This document shows, piece after piece, positions 1-9,658 of a stretch of 64,000 nucleotides of DNA. Positions within the stretch are counted from its first letter, which is position 1; each line of letters starts with the position of its first letter. A program made the translations under genes and the position numbers. The notes under the pieces were generated by a model that worked only from the letters and a program-made list of their open reading frames with translations, was not told the origin of the DNA and ran no database searches. The DNA comes from Serratia entomophila (GTDB lineage Bacteria > Pseudomonadota > Gammaproteobacteria > Enterobacterales > Enterobacteriaceae): positions 62,001 to 126,000 of the forward strand of contig NZ_CP082788.1 of NCBI RefSeq assembly GCF_021462285.1, read 5' to 3'.

Positions 1-81
1 ACGGGGTGTAAATGCAAACTCACCACTGATTAATATTAATTAGCGTGCGGTATGCTTTTAAATTTTCACATCAGAATTTAT

Positions 82-963
82 TTAAATACCAGTCAGGTCT
101 GTTTTATCAACCGCGTTGATATAAACACGGTAGCCATCGGGCGTGACCGCCGCAGCTTCACTCTTTTCCCATTCATTAAAAACAGTGTTCATCGGGGCAA
201 GATATTCTGTCGGCGTCATACCGTAAACCCGCAACGACACCCTGATTTCAGCCGCACTCCCGTCTGAATTGGCAACCGGTGAGGAGTCCAGATTAACGTG
301 CGTCATAGCAAGACAGGCATCATAATCGCCCCCTAGCGCCACCCTCAATTGCTCCCGCAGTGCATCTGTAATGACCAGTGGAGAAAGGGGCGCTTTTGGC
401 TCAACGGTGGTAGACAAGGATTTCACCGGGGTCATTTCCTCGCCTTTATCACTCAGGCTAATCGGCACAGTGACACAATAGTTGAGCGAAAGACGTGGGC
501 GATTGCCCAGCGACTGCCAGAAGTTACCCAGGCTATTCAGGTTTTCTTTGGGCGGCATAACCTGCGTGTAAGCCCCGGGGATATCGGCTAACTGGCGGTT
601 GTTAATCAACGCCGCCAGGACCTGGGACATCACCTGGATAGCCTGGTTGTCGGGCTGGCTGTCCGGGTTGTCGGCATCCGTGGCGGGGCCGGTTGATTCC
701 CAATACGTAATAAGGTAGTTGCACTTCACGTTGACCCAACCGGGTAATAACCGTCCTGCGCCGGCATTAAACCCGCGGGACTCTGCAGTACGCAGCTGCA
801 GGTCTTCGTGGATATCATAAAGAAACACGCTTATCGCGGCATCTGCCTGCGTGGCATCCACATCCGGTAAATCAAAGCGGATTGCCACGGCCTCATTCAC
901 ATAAGCGCGCAACATCTTATTCATCGCGTTATTCACGTCGACCAGCGTTTGATAATTAGACAT
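82..963 (-). CDS. afp16: Afp16-like tube-terminator/cap protein of the contractile injection system
   Basis: This 293-aa protein belongs to the Pvc16/DUF4255 family. In Afp and PVC particles that protein caps the distal end of the inner tube and sheath and stops polymerisation. The N-terminus carries the family-like stretch 'LVDVNNAMNKML', followed by an acidic segment that matches an interacting partner of the sheath end. A start at 963 (MSNYQT) is preferred over 969 because AGAGGA lies 6 bases before it. It is the last structural gene visible in the operon and follows afp15 with a spacer of about 70 bp. Only 81 bp remain to the window edge, where afp17/afp18-type toxin genes would be expected. 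Family membership is recognised by sequence and position; the exact role is transferred from Afp/PVC structural work. Confidence 0.88.
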   Translation of the reverse strand: MSNYQTLVDVNNAMNKMLRAYVNEAVAIRFDLPDVDATQADAAISVFLYDIHEDLQLRTAESRGFNAGAGRLLPGWVNVKCNYLITYWESTGPATDADNPDSQPDNQAIQVMSQVLAALINNRQLADIPGAYTQVMPPKENLNSLGNFWQSLGNRPRLSLNYCVTVPISLSDKGEEMTPVKSLSTTVEPKAPLSPLVITDALREQLRVALGGDYDACLAMTHVNLDSSPVANSDGSAAEIRVSLRVYGMTPTEYLAPMNTVFNEWEKSEAAAVTPDGYRVYINAVDKTDLTGI

Positions 964-1039
964 ACTCATTCCTCTGCATTAATAGTAAGTCATCACTGTC
1001 CATGATGGTGTTGTGTGTTCTGGCTGTTTAGGCAGCAGG

Positions 1040-3130
1040 TTACAGCGCAAGCCGCCCTGTTTTAGCCAACTCACGGGTTAACGCCGCGTCGATATGGCTG
1101 TGACTGACTTCTTGATTGCCACTTTCTTCAGCAAAGAAGGTGGCTAACAGGGCAATGTTCCTGATATTTGCGCCGGTGATATTTGCTCGCTGCGCTAATT
1201 TTTCAAAATCAACGTCCGGTGAAACCTTAATGTGCTTCGGCCATATTTTTTGCCACATTTTATGCCGCAACGTTTCATCCGGATAAGTAAAGCGGGTAAT
1301 AAAGGTAAATCGCCGATTAAACGCACTGTCGAGGTGACTGCGGTTATTGGTGGATAAAATAACCAACCCAGGAAAATTCTCCAGCCGTTGTAACAGGTAA
1401 GACACTTCAATATTGGCATGACGGTCATGAGCATCTTTGGTTTCACTGCGCTTACCAAATAAGGCATCGGCCTCATCAAAGAACAAGATACCGGCATCCT
1501 GCTCTGCCAAATCAAAGATACGGGAGAGGTTTTTCTCGGTTTCACCAATGTATTTATTGATCACCGTGGAGAGATCTACCTTGATTAAATCCACCCCCAG
1601 GGTATGGGCGAGCACTTCCGCCGCCATGGTTTTCCCGGTTCCCGAGTCGCCGTAGAACAGCGCGCTGATCCCGACGCCGTAGCCCACCTTATCTTTAAAA
1701 CCGCCGGCCAGGACTTTTTCCCGATAGCGGATGGCCGTCAACATCTCCTGGAGTTGCTGCAAGAGACTCTCTGACACCAACAGGTCGTTTAACGTCCGCT
1801 TCGGCGTAATACGTTGCGCTAACGCGCCAAAGTTCTGTTGGGTGCGTAAATTGAGCGCCTGACGAATATCACACTGTTGCAGAACATCCGCCGGGTCACG
1901 TTGCTGCCGATACAGTTCGGCCTCTTGCACAATCAGCGGCAGACTTTCCGGGGTAAAGGTGTAGCGCTGGCTTAAACTGATAAGATCAATATCCGCCGCG
2001 CGTCGTTCAGGCAGACAACCCATGAGCAGGTGCGTTTTTTCCTCCTGCGTCAACACCGGCATCTCTGTCTGCAAGGTGGGCGTTTTTTTCAGCCATAAAG
2101 GCGGGGCATAGGGTTCGACCAGGCACACCACCCTTAATCCCGGCTGGTTCAGGTGCTCAGATAACCTCTCCGGCAGTGACGTGCTCTTTTCCATCCGTGC
2201 CTGCAGGTTGCGGATCACCATTCCCGCGCCGCGCATACGGGCTTCGCGCATCAGACAGGTTAAATGCAGTAGCAGCGCATCGTCATCACTCTCGGTGCAC
2301 TTATCGATATCAACCTGCAGCGTCTGCCGGTTTTCAGAGGCAAAAATGCTCGACACCGCATGGGCTCTGGCGCTACCCGGCATGCCGCGCAGCAACACCA
2401 CGGGGCGCGGCTCGATATCGTCAGTCAGTAACACGCCTGCCAGCGCGTGTTTTAAGCCGGCAGGATAAAAAGGCAACGCCGGGGGGATTGGCCATTCAGC
2501 CCATGACGCTAACGCCGGCGCCAGATAATGATGCCCGAGTAAAAAATGGTACACACTGCTGTCGGTCATAAAGCGGGTGTGGCTCCATGCCGGATTTTTT
2601 TTATTCTCCTCAATCGTTAATAGCTGACAGCTCATTAACGGTGCCCGATGCAAAAAACTGGCTTGCTGTGCCCGTCTCTCCCTATCTGAAGGACAAAATA
2701 GCGTTAAGGCCAATGAAAAACTGGGCAGTTGACTTTGCTTTCCCCCCTGGATCCAGGAAAACAGCTCATAATAGCGACTGTCAAAATGGGGCAGCAATCC
2801 CAATAACACCGTGTCTCTTTCAAAATCAGTGAGTTCGAAACGATTAATCAGGTCCGTTAAGCCTTCGGTTAACAATGGCTGCCCGTTTTCCGTCCGGTAA
2901 ATCGGCGGCGTGGCAGCGGCCCAATGAGGCCTGCCGACAGGGTGTTTCATTCGCGCCTCAACCTCCTCTTCGCTAAGCAGAAACGCGTTAAAATCCTCGT
3001 GACGTGCTGAATGGCGGTAATAATAATGCTGTAATAGCAGATCGATGCGTTCCAGCTCGCTGAATAATAGCGATAGCTGGCAATCACCCTGCGGAATAAA
3101 CGCGGGCTGAAAGGTTGAAGAAAGCGTCAT
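1040..3130 (-). CDS. afp15: Afp15-like AAA+ ATPase
   Basis: A 696-aa AAA+ ATPase found in every Afp/PVC-type injection cluster, thought to act in particle assembly or cargo loading. The C-terminal half holds one AAA+ module. Walker A GDSGTGKT is near residue 492, Walker B ILFFDEADALFG is near residue 550, and an NRRF arginine-finger-type motif follows 'STNNRSHLDSAF'. The N-terminal 400 residues look like the winged-helix and degenerate ATPase region typical of this family. It sits 36 bp downstream of afp14 and upstream of afp16, so it is co-transcribed. No strong Shine-Dalgarno is visible before the ATG. All catalytic motifs are intact. Confidence 0.92.
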   Translation of the reverse strand: MTLSSTFQPAFIPQGDCQLSLLFSELERIDLLLQHYYYRHSARHEDFNAFLLSEEEVEARMKHPVGRPHWAAATPPIYRTENGQPLLTEGLTDLINRFELTDFERDTVLLGLLPHFDSRYYELFSWIQGGKQSQLPSFSLALTLFCPSDRERRAQQASFLHRAPLMSCQLLTIEENKKNPAWSHTRFMTDSSVYHFLLGHHYLAPALASWAEWPIPPALPFYPAGLKHALAGVLLTDDIEPRPVVLLRGMPGSARAHAVSSIFASENRQTLQVDIDKCTESDDDALLLHLTCLMREARMRGAGMVIRNLQARMEKSTSLPERLSEHLNQPGLRVVCLVEPYAPPLWLKKTPTLQTEMPVLTQEEKTHLLMGCLPERRAADIDLISLSQRYTFTPESLPLIVQEAELYRQQRDPADVLQQCDIRQALNLRTQQNFGALAQRITPKRTLNDLLVSESLLQQLQEMLTAIRYREKVLAGGFKDKVGYGVGISALFYGDSGTGKTMAAEVLAHTLGVDLIKVDLSTVINKYIGETEKNLSRIFDLAEQDAGILFFDEADALFGKRSETKDAHDRHANIEVSYLLQRLENFPGLVILSTNNRSHLDSAFNRRFTFITRFTYPDETLRHKMWQKIWPKHIKVSPDVDFEKLAQRANITGANIRNIALLATFFAEESGNQEVSHSHIDAALTRELAKTGRLAL

Positions 3131-3166
3131 GTTGATATCCGATAAGAAGAGAAAATAGCGGCTGTT

Positions 3167-4831
3167 TTATCCTGTGAAATCGGTTAGCGGCCAGACGATA
3201 GTCAGTGGCTGTTCAGTCCAGGGGAAAGACGCCAGCGTCATTGGCCACGGCCAATCTCTGAGTAAGAAATCATAGGGTTCCGGCCGCACACTAATTTGGG
3301 GGAATGCTCCTTCCATGCTGATTTCACCTGCCCGCTGCAAGAACAACTGCCGAATATCCATCAGGCTCAATTTTTGCCAACCGGGAAGTTGTTGGCCGAT
3401 AGCGGCCAGCCAGGCGTCAATCTGTTGCAGTTGCAGCAGACTCAGCGGTGTCGGCGGCGTTACGGAGGTTGAGCCGGACACCCCACATAACACCAGATTC
3501 AACATCAACCGGTCCTCCGTCGGGTTAACCTCCCCCCAGACCAATCGATCGAGACCGTACACGGCCTGCCACCGCGCCGCATCGCTGACAAACCGCTCTT
3601 CCTCCCGCAGACCCAGCAGGGAAAACAGCTGAGGCAAAAGCGGCCACAGAAGGAGCAAACCGGCATTGCTGATATCCTGACTCGGCGAGAGCTGTTCATT
3701 CGGCGAGCGGAGACCGCCTTCCCTCGGTTGCATCGTGCACCGAGATGTTGTCGGCATCTCCTCACTCCCCGGCAATGTGGCGTTATCCCGCAGTAGTGCA
3801 ACCCGTTTGGGATCGGACGGCCTCTCCTTGCCCTGCGGCAACGTGGCATGATCCCGCACGGTATGCTCCTCCTCGCCCTCCAGCAACACGGTGTTATCGA
3901 GCGGTAGCTCAACCTGCTGGAGGTCTGGATGCATCCCTTCTTCCTCCCGCATGGCGTCATCATCCTGCAGTTGTAAACAACGACTCAGATAAGCATCAAC
4001 CAATTGCACCCCCCGCCCTCCTTTCAGTCGATGAATCACCTGGCGCACGGCGGGTTGTCGCCATAGTGGCAACAACCAACGCATCACGACCAAGGGGGAA
4101 TAGGCTCGTTGCTCGGGCAATGCGCTATCGGAAGGCCAATTGCCGGTCATTAACCGCGCAAGCTGTTCAGGTGGAATTTCACCCTGAGCAATCGCCTTTG
4201 CCCAGCTAATCACTTGACTGGCTGGGGGGGTATGCTGACTCAGCCAGTCATGTCCTTGCGCCTGATGCTGCAGGTAGCACAGCGCCGCTATCCCTAAACG
4301 GCTGGCGGTCACCCGGCTATAACAAGTATCCACTAACGCTGACGAGTGCTTATCTTCCCTTTGTAGCAGTCGTTTTAATAAACCCCGCAAATACTGGGGT
4401 TGCCCGTTTTGTAACAATTGCAGCAACGAGGTCTGTTGCAGGCAGCAAATAGCCAATGGGGTGAGCGCCTCAGGATTACTTTCAACGTGCGCCAGCAACT
4501 CGGCTGGTGTAGCATGAGCAAGCCGTGTGTTTTGTGTATGAGCCTGAGTGGCTAACTGTTCCATACATTGCTCTAACGCCTGCGCAAATCGTTGGTTAAA
4601 CAGCGTCGAAAAGTGTCCTTCCGGAATAACGCCTAAATTAAGCACCAGTTTGGTAATATGGATGCTCTCCTCTGTCCGATGCTTATTTATAGCCAGGGAT
4701 AATAATTTACTGATATTCTCCCTGGTAAATAAATAAGCATGTAGCCGGTGTTTCTCTGGCGACAGAGAAACCACATTAACACGACACTTTTGTATAGTAA
4801 TACTGGGAGTATATAAAAAATTTCTAGTCAT
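3167..4831 (-). CDS. afp14: Afp14-like tape-measure protein
   Basis: A 554-aa protein in the position of Afp14/Pvc14, the tape-measure component that sets tube length. The N-terminus resembles the family ('SLSPEKHRLHAYLFTRENIS'). The middle is helical and rich in Leu, Gln and Ala. Around residues 290 to 380 is a low-complexity stretch with repeated 'LPQGKE'/'LPGSEE'-like segments, likely a flexible linker that may vary between strains. The start codon overlaps the afp13 stop by one base (TAATG), indicating translational coupling. Sequence conservation of this family is low, so the call rests mainly on position between the fibre and ATPase genes. Confidence 0.8.
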   Translation of the reverse strand: MTRNFLYTPSITIQKCRVNVVSLSPEKHRLHAYLFTRENISKLLSLAINKHRTEESIHITKLVLNLGVIPEGHFSTLFNQRFAQALEQCMEQLATQAHTQNTRLAHATPAELLAHVESNPEALTPLAICCLQQTSLLQLLQNGQPQYLRGLLKRLLQREDKHSSALVDTCYSRVTASRLGIAALCYLQHQAQGHDWLSQHTPPASQVISWAKAIAQGEIPPEQLARLMTGNWPSDSALPEQRAYSPLVVMRWLLPLWRQPAVRQVIHRLKGGRGVQLVDAYLSRCLQLQDDDAMREEEGMHPDLQQVELPLDNTVLLEGEEEHTVRDHATLPQGKERPSDPKRVALLRDNATLPGSEEMPTTSRCTMQPREGGLRSPNEQLSPSQDISNAGLLLLWPLLPQLFSLLGLREEERFVSDAARWQAVYGLDRLVWGEVNPTEDRLMLNLVLCGVSGSTSVTPPTPLSLLQLQQIDAWLAAIGQQLPGWQKLSLMDIRQLFLQRAGEISMEGAFPQISVRPEPYDFLLRDWPWPMTLASFPWTEQPLTIVWPLTDFTG

Positions 4832-6741
4832 TATGGTGCGGAAACCAATGATGCGCTGCCACTAATACTGCTAGAATTTATTAAGCTCTTCCTTTGGTAT
4901 TCTAATGAAATACCCTCAGCAGCTTTCGTTGATGTCCAAGACATCATGGTTACCGCTGATGATGAACCTCCCGTCATTGCTAATATTTGATTGGGAGAGA
5001 CTGAATTCAATTTGATATCACCACTAACTGTGGACAGATAAAAAGCTCCTCGACCGTATACATATGCAACGCAGCCATTAGAATAATTACAAAAGAATGC
5101 GCAAAAGTAACTGCTGTACACATAGAAAGTGGCATTATGAAGTCCACACATCACGTTTATCCAGGCGGTGCTCTTTAGCCCCACACCGTTCGTATTGACC
5201 TGAATACCATTCCCGGCCTTGACGGCAACGCCAGTGCTGGTAACACTAATACCATTCCCGGCCTGTACGGCAACGCCGGTGTTGGCAACACTAATACCAC
5301 TCCCGGCCTGTACGGATAAGCCCGCCGCAGCTAACGTCAATCCGCCGGCATTACCCGTAGTGACGCTAGCAGTCCCGTTCGCCAGTTTTACGTTCACGCC
5401 ACTACCATTAACCGCAACGCCATTCCCGGCCTGTACGCCTACACCGTTGCTGGTGACCTGAAGCCCCTTACTTGCCTCCGCCTTGACGGCAACGCCAGTG
5501 CTGGTAACACTAATACCACTCCCGGCCTGTACGGATAAGCCCGCCGCAGCTAAATTCAATCCGCCGGCATTACCCGTAGTGACGCTAGCAGTCCCGTTCG
5601 CCAGTTTTACGTTCACGCCACTACCATTAACCGCAACGCCATTCCCGGCCTGTACGCCTACACCGTTGCTGGTGACCTGAAGCCCCTTACTTGCCTCCGC
5701 CTTGACGGCAACGCCAGTGCTGGTAACACTAATACCACTCCCGGCCTGTACGGATAAGCCCGCCGCAGCTAAATTCAATCCGCCGGCATTACCCGTAGTG
5801 ACGCTAGCAGTCCCGTTCGCCAGTTTTACGTTCACGCCACTACCATTAACCGCAACGCCATTCCCGGCCTGTACGCCTACACCGTTGCTGGTGACCTGAA
5901 GCCCCTTACTTGCCTCCGCCTTGACGGCAACGCCAGTGCTGGTAACACTAATACCACTCCCGGCCTGTACGGATAAGCCCGCCGCAGCTAAATTCAATCC
6001 GCCGGCATTACCCGTAGTGACGCTAGCAGTCCCGTTCGCCAGTTTTACGTTCACGCCACTACCATTAACCGCAACGCCATTCCCGGCCTGTACGCCTACA
6101 CCGTTGCTGGTGACCTGAAGCCCCTTACTTGCCTCCGCCTTGACGGCAACGCCAGTGCTGGTAACACTAATACCATTCCCGGCCTGTACGGCAACGCCGG
6201 TGTTGGCAACACTAATACCACTCCCGGCCTGTACGGATAAGCCCGCCGCAGCTAACGTCAATCCGCCGGCATTACCCGTAGTGACGCTAGCAGTCCCGTT
6301 CGCCAGTTTTACGTTCACGCCACTACCATTAACCGCAACGCCATTCCCGGCTTGTACGCCTACACCGTTGCTGGTGACCTGAAGCCCCTTACTTGCCTCT
6401 GCCTTGACGGCAATGCCGTCTTTATCAACCACAATCCCTTTAGTTGCATTGGGTTTTAATTCAAGAAGGCCCTCCGATGAAAGGGTAAACCCATTTGCCG
6501 GCCCGGTTTGCCCCTCTGCTCCGCCCACCGCCTGACGTCCCATATTGGCCAGATCAATCAGGTCCGCAAAGTCCGTCTGCAGCGGAATACTGCCCGCCTT
6601 AAAGCGCGCCTTCAGCGCATCGGCCTGGGGCAAGGCTCTGCTCTTTGGCTCGCTGTCACGCGCTGTGTCCGTTGTGTCGGCTAAGGTCGCCTGGGTATTC
6701 ACTGGGGTTTCTGCCGTTTTCTTAGGGGTTTTGTCCGTCAT
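4831..6741 (-). CDS. afp13: Afp13-like tail fibre with tandem shaft repeats
   Basis: This is a receptor-binding tail fibre of about 636 aa. The N-terminal 50 residues are Lys/Thr-rich and precede a baseplate-anchoring stretch (about residues 40 to 90, 'ALKARFKAGSIPLQTDFADL'). The shaft is built from adenovirus-fibre-like beta repeats of the form GLxVxxNGVxVxAGxG. Five nearly identical long units of 73 or 81 residues occupy most of the gene. The C-terminal 110 residues form an unrelated head with many Tyr and Cys and AT-richer DNA. The start at 6741 is chosen because GGAG lies 8 bases upstream; an in-frame ATG at 6762 is the alternative. The head should decide host-cell specificity, by analogy with Afp and PVC fibres. 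Confidence 0.88.
   Translation of the reverse strand: MTDKTPKKTAETPVNTQATLADTTDTARDSEPKSRALPQADALKARFKAGSIPLQTDFADLIDLANMGRQAVGGAEGQTGPANGFTLSSEGLLELKPNATKGIVVDKDGIAVKAEASKGLQVTSNGVGVQAGNGVAVNGSGVNVKLANGTASVTTGNAGGLTLAAAGLSVQAGSGISVANTGVAVQAGNGISVTSTGVAVKAEASKGLQVTSNGVGVQAGNGVAVNGSGVNVKLANGTASVTTGNAGGLNLAAAGLSVQAGSGISVTSTGVAVKAEASKGLQVTSNGVGVQAGNGVAVNGSGVNVKLANGTASVTTGNAGGLNLAAAGLSVQAGSGISVTSTGVAVKAEASKGLQVTSNGVGVQAGNGVAVNGSGVNVKLANGTASVTTGNAGGLNLAAAGLSVQAGSGISVTSTGVAVKAEASKGLQVTSNGVGVQAGNGVAVNGSGVNVKLANGTASVTTGNAGGLTLAAAGLSVQAGSGISVANTGVAVQAGNGISVTSTGVAVKAGNGIQVNTNGVGLKSTAWINVMCGLHNATFYVYSSYFCAFFCNYSNGCVAYVYGRGAFYLSTVSGDIKLNSVSPNQILAMTGGSSSAVTMMSWTSTKAAEGISLEYQRKSLINSSSISGSASLVSAP
5219..6397 (-). 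repeat. 219-bp in-frame tandem repeats in the fibre gene (5 units)
   Basis: Units begin about every 219 bp (5483, 5702, 5921, 6140 on the plus strand). The first and last units carry a 24-bp insertion (an additional AGSGISVANTGVAVQ-type turn). The three central units appear base-for-base identical over almost their whole length. The repeats encode the fibre shaft, so unit gain or loss keeps the reading frame and changes shaft length. Confidence 0.95.
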
Positions 6742-6766
6742 TTTGCTCTCCAGATTCGTCATGATG

Positions 6767-9658
6767 TTAAAGGGTGGTTTGTACGTCTTTCGGCACGTAG
6801 AACAGCTCTTCTCGCAGAATAACGTCTTCATGCCACTGGCTGCCGTCACCGATAACCTCGGTGCGCTGCTCCTCGGTGGCGATGCGCATCAGGCCGATGT
6901 CCAGTTGGGTAACAGGGAGATGCCCCAGGGTCAGTATTTGCATCAGCGCAAAAGCATCATCGCCCAGCGGCATGCCACTGTTTTGCCAGCGCGAATAGGT
7001 CACCCCAAAGTTGTTAAAGGTGGCGTCATCAAGCCAGTGATTAATCAGGGACACGTGGGCCGGGAACTCCGCCATAATGGTTTCCTGTATCCAGGCAACC
7101 AGCTGCTCAGGCACGATATTGGGGTTCTCTATCAGACGGCGATTGAGCACCGCGCTGACCACAAAAGAGAACCTGTCTGTCGTCGCATAGTTCGCCTGGC
7201 TAAACGCCCACTGGTAGCGGAAGCTGCTCTCCGCTGAGGGAAAATCCTCTGTGCTGCCGGCCGCTTTTTCGATAAGCAACGTGCCCGCAATCGGATCGAC
7301 CGCTTTAACGGTCGCCGCAAGCTGCCAGTCAGCATCAAGAGTGGCAGCACGGGTGGCGTTTGCCCCCGGCATGTAAAACTGTAGGCCCGCGGGGCGCAGG
7401 ACAATGCCATCACCGACGCTGACCATGGCGGGATACGGGGATTGCGCGTTACTCGCCAGTAAGCGCTGCTGTGGATTAGCCGGTTGCAGTTTTGCCTCAG
7501 CATAATTCAGCCGGTAATCCATATCCTGCAGCCAGACATTGCTGTTTTGCCAGCGCAGGTTGTGACTCGCCCAGGCCGTCTCAAGCCGTGACAGGGTGTT
7601 GTGCAGTTGCTGACTGTTTTCCGTGCTGACGGTAAAACTGTCCCCCTCGGCCTTAATAACCAGCAGCCGGCTGACATGCAGTCGACTGCCCCCTTCAATC
7701 GCAATAAGGTCGATAAGCTGCCCCTGGACCACCTTGCCGACACTGCCCGCCTGCGTCAGCGTAATGTCGGGTTCGGCCACCGCAAAACCGGACGGGGTCT
7801 GTTCACTGTCAAAGGTGCTGTCCGGGGTCTGGGGCAGCAGCTGACGATGCTCAATCAGGTAAAATGGCAGTTGACCCAGGTCCGGATTATCAGCAAAGCA
7901 GATGCTGTCAAGGCCGATGCGCGCCGCAATACGCTTTTGCAGGGCGGAAACCTGGTCAATACGGATATTGATGCGGTCGTAACCTAAGGCGGGTTGCTGC
8001 GCCAGATACGCCCGCTGCGTCGCCAGAAAATCAGGCAAATCCAGCGTTAGCGGCAGGGCGGCCCGCTGGGTGCCAAAATACCCCAGCAGATACTGAAGAA
8101 AATCCAGTTCGCGGGCATAATTGCCCCCAACAGGCTGCTTATCCTGCGTGAAGATAGCCGCATCCTGCTGCGCAATTGCTTCCAGCGTTTTCGCGTAGGG
8201 CTGATGAATAGCCTGCTGCACCATCGCATTCGTATAGGGCCAGCGGGTCCCCCGAATGGCGTCGCCTCGGTTTTTAAATGCCAGTAAGGTAGGCAGCTGT
8301 GCCAGCTCTGCCGTACCGTCGGCCAGCAATTGGTCGACAGGCAGCAGAAACTGATGCACCGCGCGCGTCTGGTCGTCAATCACGGTATCGGGCTGCTGCA
8401 GGGCATAGCATTCGGGCTGACGCTGCCCGATGGGAATATAAAGCGTCTGATCACGAAAGCGGCCGGCGGGTAACACCGTGGGCGTTGTGACGATCAGGTC
8501 TGCCTGTGTCAGGTAACCCGCCATCGCCTCACTCTCCAGCGTGTTGCGAATACCGCCTTTCGACACCAGGGTTAACGGACTATCGTCACCCGCTAGCAGG
8601 CTCAGCGGCGGCGCCCCCCACAGCAGAGGGTAATAGCCGTCAGCCACTTGCCAGCGCAAGTTGTCCCCGGTAACGGCCGTAATGTGGCCATCGCCTTTAT
8701 CGACAGACAAGGTGCTCAGGCTGGCCACGCCGGGGATAGCCAGCAACAGGTTCACCAGCGGGCCGAGGTTGAGGACGTAACCCCCGGAGGTGATCTGCGA
8801 GGGTGCCGTTTGCTGCCAGCCGTGTTTCAGCCTCGGCCCCTCAAAGATGGCGTCATCGGCATCACCGAGCGCACGCCGTTGTTCGGTGGTATAACGGGCG
8901 ACCGCCGGGCGCAAAAACGCGTCAGTGACCTGATAAATCTGCGCCGCCACCTGATTGATATCGCCGATGTTATCGGCCAGTTCAATCGTCATCCGCGGGC
9001 TAAAGGTCGCCGGTTGCAGCCAGGTAATACGAGACACCACTTCGCCAAGATTACGGTGCGCCGCAAGAAACTCAGCCAGGCATTGCTCCACTGCCGCCAG
9101 GTTCTCGGGCGACAGGGACTGGGTATAGCGGGTCGGGACCAGCGAAAGCCACAGATTCCCCCGCAGTTTCAATTCGTTCACTTCACCGCTGTCTGTCGGC
9201 TTCCTGAAGCTGTATTCGCGTTTTTCCGCGTTATACCACCAGTGAAAACGGTGCTCTTTAGGTTCTTGAGTCAGGCTGACATCGCTGAATAAAAAATCCT
9301 GCTCAGGGGTGTCCAGGGCCTGAATGTCGCTGCTGTGCACGTCCAGTAAGGCCCGGCGGTAATCCTCTGCCGTCACCGTGTTACAGGTAAGCACCTGTTC
9401 AGGACCGAACTCTTCCGGGAACAAGGTGCTCTGGTCTTGATGGGTCAGCAGGTCATTCAGCGACAGTGACGCGCGGTAACTGAGGTCGGAACAGTTCCAA
9501 GTCGCGGACTGTAACAGAGTGACGCCCGGATCGTGATCGCCGGTATCCGTCCAGATCTCACCACTGAGCGCAGTGACTTTCTCGTGAGCCTGTTGCCAGA
9601 GCGCATCAAACACAATCGCGTCTTTCACCGCCGGGAACAGGGCGTTTTCTTTAGACAT
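6767..9658 (-). CDS. afp12: Afp12-like baseplate wedge protein
   Basis: A large 963-aa baseplate protein matching the Afp12/Pvc12 family, which together with Afp11 forms the wedges that hold the sheath and carry the fibres. The N-terminus is typical ('ALFPAVKDAIVFDALWQQA', 'WTDTGDHDPGVTLLQ'). The gp6/J-like beta-rich core follows, and the last 100 residues contain 'SLINHWLDDATFNNFGVTY'. Its start lies 8 bases inside the end of afp11, so the two are translationally coupled. No truncation or frameshift is visible. Confidence 0.9.
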   Translation of the reverse strand: MSKENALFPAVKDAIVFDALWQQAHEKVTALSGEIWTDTGDHDPGVTLLQSATWNCSDLSYRASLSLNDLLTHQDQSTLFPEEFGPEQVLTCNTVTAEDYRRALLDVHSSDIQALDTPEQDFLFSDVSLTQEPKEHRFHWWYNAEKREYSFRKPTDSGEVNELKLRGNLWLSLVPTRYTQSLSPENLAAVEQCLAEFLAAHRNLGEVVSRITWLQPATFSPRMTIELADNIGDINQVAAQIYQVTDAFLRPAVARYTTEQRRALGDADDAIFEGPRLKHGWQQTAPSQITSGGYVLNLGPLVNLLLAIPGVASLSTLSVDKGDGHITAVTGDNLRWQVADGYYPLLWGAPPLSLLAGDDSPLTLVSKGGIRNTLESEAMAGYLTQADLIVTTPTVLPAGRFRDQTLYIPIGQRQPECYALQQPDTVIDDQTRAVHQFLLPVDQLLADGTAELAQLPTLLAFKNRGDAIRGTRWPYTNAMVQQAIHQPYAKTLEAIAQQDAAIFTQDKQPVGGNYARELDFLQYLLGYFGTQRAALPLTLDLPDFLATQRAYLAQQPALGYDRINIRIDQVSALQKRIAARIGLDSICFADNPDLGQLPFYLIEHRQLLPQTPDSTFDSEQTPSGFAVAEPDITLTQAGSVGKVVQGQLIDLIAIEGGSRLHVSRLLVIKAEGDSFTVSTENSQQLHNTLSRLETAWASHNLRWQNSNVWLQDMDYRLNYAEAKLQPANPQQRLLASNAQSPYPAMVSVGDGIVLRPAGLQFYMPGANATRAATLDADWQLAATVKAVDPIAGTLLIEKAAGSTEDFPSAESSFRYQWAFSQANYATTDRFSFVVSAVLNRRLIENPNIVPEQLVAWIQETIMAEFPAHVSLINHWLDDATFNNFGVTYSRWQNSGMPLGDDAFALMQILTLGHLPVTQLDIGLMRIATEEQRTEVIGDGSQWHEDVILREELFYVPKDVQTTL

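Noticed and set aside
5219..6382. Series of open frames on the plus strand across the fibre repeats
   Set aside because: They are identical antisense readings of the 219-bp repeats, with no ribosome sites and no family resemblance.
5219..6397. Regularly spaced repeats as a CRISPR array
   Set aside because: Units are long, contiguous and coding with no unique spacers. The 12-bp repeats at 46.8 kb also lack spacers, and no cas gene is present.
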